This document shows, one piece after another, positions 5,542 to 8,772 of a stretch of DNA of 8,772 nt; position 1 is the first letter of the stretch; each line of letters starts with the position of its first letter. The stretch comes from Candidatus Paenalcaligenes intestinipullorum. Lineage in GTDB: Bacteria; Pseudomonadota; Gammaproteobacteria; Burkholderiales; Burkholderiaceae_B. A program made the position numbers and the translations under genes. The notes beneath the pieces are model-generated. The model made no database searches, was not told where the DNA came from, and was given only the letters and a program-made list of their open reading frames with translations. The stretch covers positions 1-8,772 of the forward strand of contig DWUQ01000123.1 in assembly GCA_019120675.1 (NCBI GenBank). The letters are read 5' to 3'.

Positions 5542-6045
5542 ATGGAAAAGCTCGTTACACAAGACGCCAATCAGACCGGTAGCAATTTTTTACTAAATAC
5601 TGAGTCCGAACACATTAGCAACGAATCAACGTCCACCCCCTTAGTCCTCACTGCTGAGCAAAAGTTGCGTATGACGCAGCGCGCAGCCCGAGGCATAGTG
5701 CGCACCCTAGGGGCGCAAGCCGTTATGGGCGTGGTGGTCGCAGCAGTGGCTTGGGCAGTAGGGGGTCACACCGCCGCCTTATCGGCATTACTCGGTGCAG
5801 CAGTGTATTGGGTCCCCAATGCATTATTTGCCTTGCGTTTGCTGATGCGGTTGTTTAGCGGCAAAACCGCCACCGTCGGAGCGTTTTTTATTGGTGAAAT
5901 GCTCAAGCTCGGTACCGCATTGGTGCTGTTGGTGGGGGTGGCGTGGCTCGATACGGGCTGGCTCGTGTGGTTGGCTTTTTTAGCAGGATTGCTTGGGGTC
6001 TTAAAGGGATATGTGCTGTTGCTTGCTTTAGGCAAGCTGCCATAA
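5542..6045 (+). CDS. atpI: ATP synthase subunit I (AtpI)
   Basis: AtpI is a small inner-membrane protein encoded first in many atp operons. It is not part of the mature enzyme; it assists assembly, especially of the c ring, and has been linked to magnesium supply. The protein has 167 residues: a polar N-terminal tail of about 50 residues rich in N, S, T and E, then four hydrophobic segments at about 55-73, 78-100, 112-135 and 139-164. The third segment carries the motif FFIGEMLKLG (115-124), typical of AtpI, with charged E119 and K122 in the membrane. The ATG at 5542 is preceded by AGGA at 5529-5532. Its position immediately before atpB makes the call firm despite low sequence conservation in this family. 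In many beta- and gammaproteobacteria atpI follows parB; here it faces an M61 peptidase gene. Confidence 0.93.
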   Translation: MEKLVTQDANQTGSNFLLNTESEHISNESTSTPLVLTAEQKLRMTQRAARGIVRTLGAQAVMGVVVAAVAWAVGGHTAALSALLGAAVYWVPNALFALRLLMRLFSGKTATVGAFFIGEMLKLGTALVLLVGVAWLDTGWLVWLAFLAGLLGVLKGYVLLLALGKLP

Positions 6046-6090
6046 ATTTTCGGGCTCTGGCTCACAACGTACTGATCACAGGGTATACAG

Positions 6091-6969
6091 ATGGCTGCTA
6101 GTGGTAATTCGCCCCAGTCTGATTACATCCAACATCACCTGGTACATTTAAACAATACCGGTGTGCAACAGGATGCACTCGCCGATTTCGGCGTTTTCAA
6201 CTACGACTCCGCGTTCTGGGCTTTGCTTACTGGCCTGATTGCGGTGTTCTTCCTCTACAGAGCCGCCCGTCGCGCTACCGCTGGGGTTCCAGGCCGCTTT
6301 CAAGCCGCTGTCGAGCTCCTTGTGGACTGGGTGGGCGACCAAGCCAAATCCATCGTTCCCAACGAAGAATCCCGTCGTTTTATCGCGCCTTTGGCCCTTA
6401 CGGTGTTTTTGTGGATCGTGCTCATGAACGTGCTCGATTTACTACCCGTTGACCTGCTGGGCTGGGTATTCATGACCACTGGAGTGGGCGCTGAGCAAGG
6501 CGATCCGTTGTATTACCACCGTATTTTGCCGACGGCTGACCTCAATATTCCTTTGGGTATGTCCCTAGGGGTGCTGCTGGTGTCGCTGTACTACGGCATC
6601 AAAATCAAAAAGCCAGGCGGTTTTGTTAAGGAACTGTTTACCGCACCCTTTACCTTCCCAGGTTTTGTGGGTGTGCTCATGGCACCGTTCAACCTCTTCC
6701 TCAACCTTGTCGAGTACGCTGCCAAGACCATTTCATTAGGTATGCGGTTGTTTGGCAATATGTTTGCTGGAGAGCTGGTATTTATGCTGATCGCCTTACT
6801 TGGCGGAGCATGGACAGGGTTTAATGGCGCAAGCCTTGGCTTGGGTATCGGTCAAGTAATAGCCGGTTCGATATGGGCAATTTTCCATATTCTAATCGTG
6901 TTGTTGCAGGCATTTATTTTCATGATGCTTACTCTGGTGTACCTAGGGCAAGCGCACGAAGGCCATTAA
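6091..6969 (+). CDS. atpB: F1Fo ATP synthase subunit a (AtpB)
   Basis: Subunit a is the stator half of the Fo proton channel in the inner membrane. It passes protons to and from the c ring, driving rotation. The protein has 292 residues, with transmembrane segments at about 41-56, 98-119, 152-170, 190-235 (long helix region) and 248-286. The essential arginine is R219 in SLGMRLFGNMFAGE (215-228), equivalent to R210 of E. coli. Other channel residues are present: N223, E228, H266 in the IWAIFHILI stretch, and Q273 in LQAFIFMMLTLVYL. It starts at an ATG with AGGG at 6080-6083 and a 7-nt spacer. It lies 45 bp after atpI and 107 bp before atpE. Nothing suggests truncation or a sodium-specific variant. 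Confidence 0.98.
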   Translation: MAASGNSPQSDYIQHHLVHLNNTGVQQDALADFGVFNYDSAFWALLTGLIAVFFLYRAARRATAGVPGRFQAAVELLVDWVGDQAKSIVPNEESRRFIAPLALTVFLWIVLMNVLDLLPVDLLGWVFMTTGVGAEQGDPLYYHRILPTADLNIPLGMSLGVLLVSLYYGIKIKKPGGFVKELFTAPFTFPGFVGVLMAPFNLFLNLVEYAAKTISLGMRLFGNMFAGELVFMLIALLGGAWTGFNGASLGLGIGQVIAGSIWAIFHILIVLLQAFIFMMLTLVYLGQAHEGH

Positions 6970-6976
6970 TCAATTT

Positions 6977-7003
6977 CCGGGCAGGGTCGGTCGCCACGCC
7001 CGG
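6977..7003 (+). other. Stem-loop between atpB and atpE
   Basis: CCGGGC at 6977-6982 pairs with GCCCGG at 6998-7003, a perfect 6-bp all-GC stem with a 15-nt loop, starting 8 nt after the atpB stop. No T run follows, so full termination is unlikely. It may mark an mRNA processing or stability boundary ahead of atpE. Confidence 0.45.
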
Positions 7004-7065
7004 GGCGCAGAACATCCTCTGCTTTTACTCAGTTTCTTTGTAATTTGAACTCAAGATTTTTAACC

Positions 7066-7071
7066 AAGGAG
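7066..7071 (+). promoter_or_regulatory. Strong ribosome binding site of atpE
   Basis: AAGGAG sits 5 nt before the ATG, the best Shine-Dalgarno match in the window. It is preceded by AT-rich, probably unstructured sequence (about 7030-7065). This resembles the translation-enhancing region upstream of E. coli atpE, which raises c-subunit synthesis to suit the multi-copy c ring. The enhancer role here is inferred. Confidence 0.6.
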
Positions 7072-7076
7072 TTGTC

Positions 7077-7319
7077 ATGACCAACGTCGCTTTAGTTGCC
7101 ATTGCTTGCGGTTTCATCGTCGGTATCGGTGCGTTCGGTGCCAGTATCGGTATCGCCCTCATGGGTGGTAAATACCTCGAAGCCTCCGCTCGCCAGCCCG
7201 AGCTAATGAACGCTTTGCAAACCAAAATGTTCTTGTTGGCAGGTCTGATTGATGCGGCCTTCCTGATCGGTGTCGGTATCGCCATGTTCTTTGCGGTTGC
7301 AAACCCCTTCGTTGGCTAA
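7077..7319 (+). CDS. atpE: F1Fo ATP synthase subunit c (AtpE)
   Basis: Subunit c is the proteolipid whose multiple copies form the rotating ring of Fo in the inner membrane. The 80 residues form a two-helix hairpin: helix 1 at about 4-30, with the glycine-rich packing motif GIGAFGASIGIALMGG (16-31), a polar loop ARQP at 38-41, and helix 2 at about 47-75. The ion-binding carboxylate is D59 in GLIDAAF, equivalent to D61 in E. coli. The sodium-binding pattern (Gln in helix 1 and an ES pair in helix 2) is absent, so proton coupling is expected. Length is normal. The start has a strong ribosome site, and stem-loops lie on both sides of the gene, consistent with independent control of its mRNA level. 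Confidence 0.98.
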   Translation: MTNVALVAIACGFIVGIGAFGASIGIALMGGKYLEASARQPELMNALQTKMFLLAGLIDAAFLIGVGIAMFFAVANPFVG

Positions 7320-7325
7320 GCATCC

Positions 7326-7349
7326 ACTTTCGTTGTTCACAACGAAGGT
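7326..7349 (+). other. Stem-loop just after atpE
   Basis: Positions 7326-7335 pair with 7340-7349 to give a 10-bp stem (one U-G pair) with the loop TTCA. The core TTCGTTG/CAACGAA is perfect. It begins 7 nt after the atpE stop codon. No T run follows and atpF continues downstream, so it is more likely an mRNA stabilising or processing element, or a partial attenuator, than a full terminator. Confidence 0.6.
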
Positions 7350-7457
7350 CTGCAGTAACAGAAGTCAGCGGTGCCCAATACGTTTTGCGCCGCTCTCCAC
7401 ACAAACCAGTGTCCAGCACCTTTCGCTCGGCACTCGTGGTATTTAAGGGATACGACC

Positions 7458-7928
7458 GTGAATTTAAACGCGACTCTCGTCTATCAGATGATCGTGTTTT
7501 TCATCTTGGCGTGGTTTACGATGAAGTTCGTATGGCCGCCCTTGACGAAAGCAATTGAGGATCGTCGCCAGAAGATCGCCGAAGGCCTAGCGGCTGCCGA
7601 AAAAGGCAAAGCCGATTTGGCCCAAGCTCAAGCACGGATCAGCTTAATGGAAACCTCCGCTAAGTCTGATAACCATGCACGTTTAACCGACGCCGAAAAG
7701 CAAGCTGCTCAAATTATCGAGCAAGCTCGCGCTGAAGCCGAAAAAGAACGCGCACGCATTCTCGCCCAAGCCCAAGAAGACGCTGCCCAAGAGGCCCAGC
7801 GTTTACGCGACAGCTTGCGTGGTGAGGTGGCCGTGTTAGCGATAGCCGGTGCTGAGCGTATTCTTCGACGCGAAGTGGACGCTAACGCCCACGCCGAGCT
7901 CTTGACCCAGCTCGAAGCAGAACTTTAA
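7458..7928 (+). CDS. atpF: F1Fo ATP synthase subunit b (AtpF)
   Basis: Subunit b forms the dimeric peripheral stalk that anchors F1 to Fo. I chose the GTG at 7458: it has AAGGGA at 7445-7450 with a 7-nt spacer, gives 156 residues exactly as in E. coli, and begins with the family sequence (V/M)NLNATL. An in-frame ATG at 7371 would add 29 residues without family resemblance. The membrane anchor is at about 5-24, followed by MKFVWPPLTKAIEDRR (22-37), then a long Ala/Glu/Gln/Lys-rich right-handed coiled coil at about 38-120. The C-terminal VAVLAIAGAERILRREVD at 124-141 binds delta. The gene is 138 bp after atpE and 17 bp before atpH. Confidence 0.97.
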   Translation: MNLNATLVYQMIVFFILAWFTMKFVWPPLTKAIEDRRQKIAEGLAAAEKGKADLAQAQARISLMETSAKSDNHARLTDAEKQAAQIIEQARAEAEKERARILAQAQEDAAQEAQRLRDSLRGEVAVLAIAGAERILRREVDANAHAELLTQLEAEL

Positions 7929-7945
7929 TCGGAAAGGTAACGGCC

Positions 7946-8488
7946 ATGGCTGAACTATCGACTATTGCTCGACCTTACGCTGAAGCGTTATTTGAAGCGT
8001 TGCGTCAAGAACCGGCGACTCTAAACCAGTGGTCGGACCGCTTGTCCGAAATGGCTCAGGTGGCCGAACTTTCTGATGTCCAAGAGGCATTGACTCGCCC
8101 GACGCTTAGCAATGCTCAGCGTTTCGAGTTGTTTTCCGCTTTGCTGAAAACACCGCTGGATCAAACGGCAACCAACTTTATCCAGTTATTAATTGACAAT
8201 GAGCGTTTGCTGGCCTTGCCGCAAATCGCTGAGCAATTCAATAACCTAAAACACAAGCTGGAAGGTAGTGCGATTGCTCGCATCACCAGCGCTTTCCCCA
8301 TGGGCGATGCCGAGCTCCAAAAGCTCGTCGCGGCTTTGGAAAAGAAATTCGGCTTAAAACTTGAGCCCGTTGTGACCGTCGACGCTGATCTGATCGGTGG
8401 CGTTCGCGTGATGGTTGGCGACCAAGTACTTGACACTTCCGTGCAGGCCCAATTGGCCCGTATGCGCGACACACTGGCCGCTGCCTAA
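7946..8488 (+). CDS. atpH: F1Fo ATP synthase subunit delta (AtpH)
   Basis: Delta sits on top of F1 and ties the alpha subunits to the b-subunit stalk. The 180 residues fit the family (177 in E. coli). The N-terminal helical domain begins with the family pattern TIARPYAEALFEAL (6-19). The C-terminal domain carries the delta signature, here IGGVRVMVGDQVLDTSVQAQ at about 149-168, followed by LARMRDTL. The ATG at 7946 has AAAGG at 7933-7937 with an 8-nt spacer. It is 17 bp after atpF and 36 bp before atpA, inside the same operon. Confidence 0.97.
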   Translation: MAELSTIARPYAEALFEALRQEPATLNQWSDRLSEMAQVAELSDVQEALTRPTLSNAQRFELFSALLKTPLDQTATNFIQLLIDNERLLALPQIAEQFNNLKHKLEGSAIARITSAFPMGDAELQKLVAALEKKFGLKLEPVVTVDADLIGGVRVMVGDQVLDTSVQAQLARMRDTLAAA

Positions 8489-8524
8489 TGGCAGCCCAGA
8501 TTACAGGATTCTAGGAGTCTGAAC

Positions 8525-8772
8525 ATGCAACTTAATCCGTCTGAGATCAGCGAGTTGCTCAAGAGCCGCATTGAAGGCCTGAGCCCGTCCGCAGACATTC
8601 GCACCCAGGGCACGGTGGTTTCCGTGACCGACGGTATTACCCGCATTCACGGTTTGTCCGACGTAATGCAAGGCGAAATGCTGGAATTTCCCAACAACGT
8701 TTTCGGCTTGGCACTGAACCTCGAGCGCGATTCCGTTGGGGCGGTAATTCTAGGCGAGTACACCAGCGTATC
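8525..8772 (+). CDS. atpA: F1Fo ATP synthase subunit alpha (AtpA), 5' part
   Basis: Alpha is the non-catalytic nucleotide-binding subunit of the F1 hexamer. Only 82 complete codons are present before the window ends; the full protein is normally about 513 residues. The start MQLNPSEISELLKSRI matches the alpha N-terminus, whose first helix contacts delta. It is followed by the beta-barrel domain pattern GTVVSVTDGITRIHGL at about 29-44, then DVMQGEMLEF and LNLERDSVGAVILGEY. The Walker A region lies beyond the edge. The ATG at 8525 is preceded by AGGAG at 8513-8517 with a 7-nt spacer. atpG, atpD and atpC are expected next, outside the window. Confidence 0.97.
   Translation, partial: MQLNPSEISELLKSRIEGLSPSADIRTQGTVVSVTDGITRIHGLSDVMQGEMLEFPNNVFGLALNLERDSVGAVILGEYTSV

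Noticed and set aside
7077..7319. Sodium-coupled ATP synthase
   Set aside because: Subunit c has Asp in GLIDAAF and lacks the Gln and Glu-Ser ligands of sodium-binding rings, so it looks proton-coupled.
7371..7457. N-terminal extension of atpF from an ATG at 7371
   Set aside because: The extra 29 residues do not resemble subunit b. The GTG at 7458 has a strong ribosome site and gives the family's exact length and start.
1..8772. CRISPR array, mobile element, prophage, tRNA or rRNA
   Set aside because: I found no regularly spaced direct repeats, transposase or integrase motifs, terminal repeats, or recognisable tRNA/rRNA sequence on either strand by eye.

Overview
The window looks like chromosomal backbone of a betaproteobacterium of moderate GC content, most likely order Burkholderiales. 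Family Alcaligenaceae is my tentative guess from protein flavour and gene order; no rRNA or other phylogenetic marker is present to confirm it. All ten genes are housekeeping types. I see no insertion sequence, prophage, CRISPR array, tRNA or rRNA, and I did not find an undescribed biological system. The points of interest are in the non-coding structure.

Layout: (1) 1-1456, plus strand: the 3' part of prmC (release-factor glutamine methyltransferase), then grxD (CGFS monothiol glutaredoxin) and ubiX (flavin prenyltransferase). They are packed as an operon: 15 bp between prmC and grxD, and an ATGA overlap between grxD and ubiX. A likely intrinsic terminator for this operon lies inside the 3' end of the convergent gene ttcA. 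(2) 1468-5154, minus strand: read in transcription order, an M61-family aminopeptidase with a PDZ domain, folB (dihydroneopterin aldolase) and ttcA (tRNA 2-thiocytidine synthetase). The gaps between them exceed 200 bp, and a large imperfect stem overlaps the folB stop codon, so they are probably separate or only partly coupled units. (3) 5155-5541: a divergent intergenic region with a candidate promoter for each direction, A-tracts and an elaborate set of inverted repeats. (4) 5542-8772, plus strand: the F1Fo ATP synthase operon in canonical order atpI-atpB-atpE-atpF-atpH-atpA, with atpA cut by the window edge. Stem-loops flank atpE, the subunit needed in the highest copy number.

How the genes work together: the atp genes build the membrane Fo sector (a, b, c) with its assembly helper I, then the peripheral stalk (delta) and the catalytic head (alpha, with gamma, beta and epsilon expected downstream). 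The c subunit carries a conserved Asp in an ordinary proton-type context. The other genes serve translation termination (prmC), Fe-S and redox handling (grxD), ubiquinone synthesis through prenylated FMN (ubiX), tRNA thiolation (ttcA), folate synthesis (folB) and peptide turnover (M61). UbiX (quinone) and ATP synthase both serve respiration, but they lie in separate transcription units.
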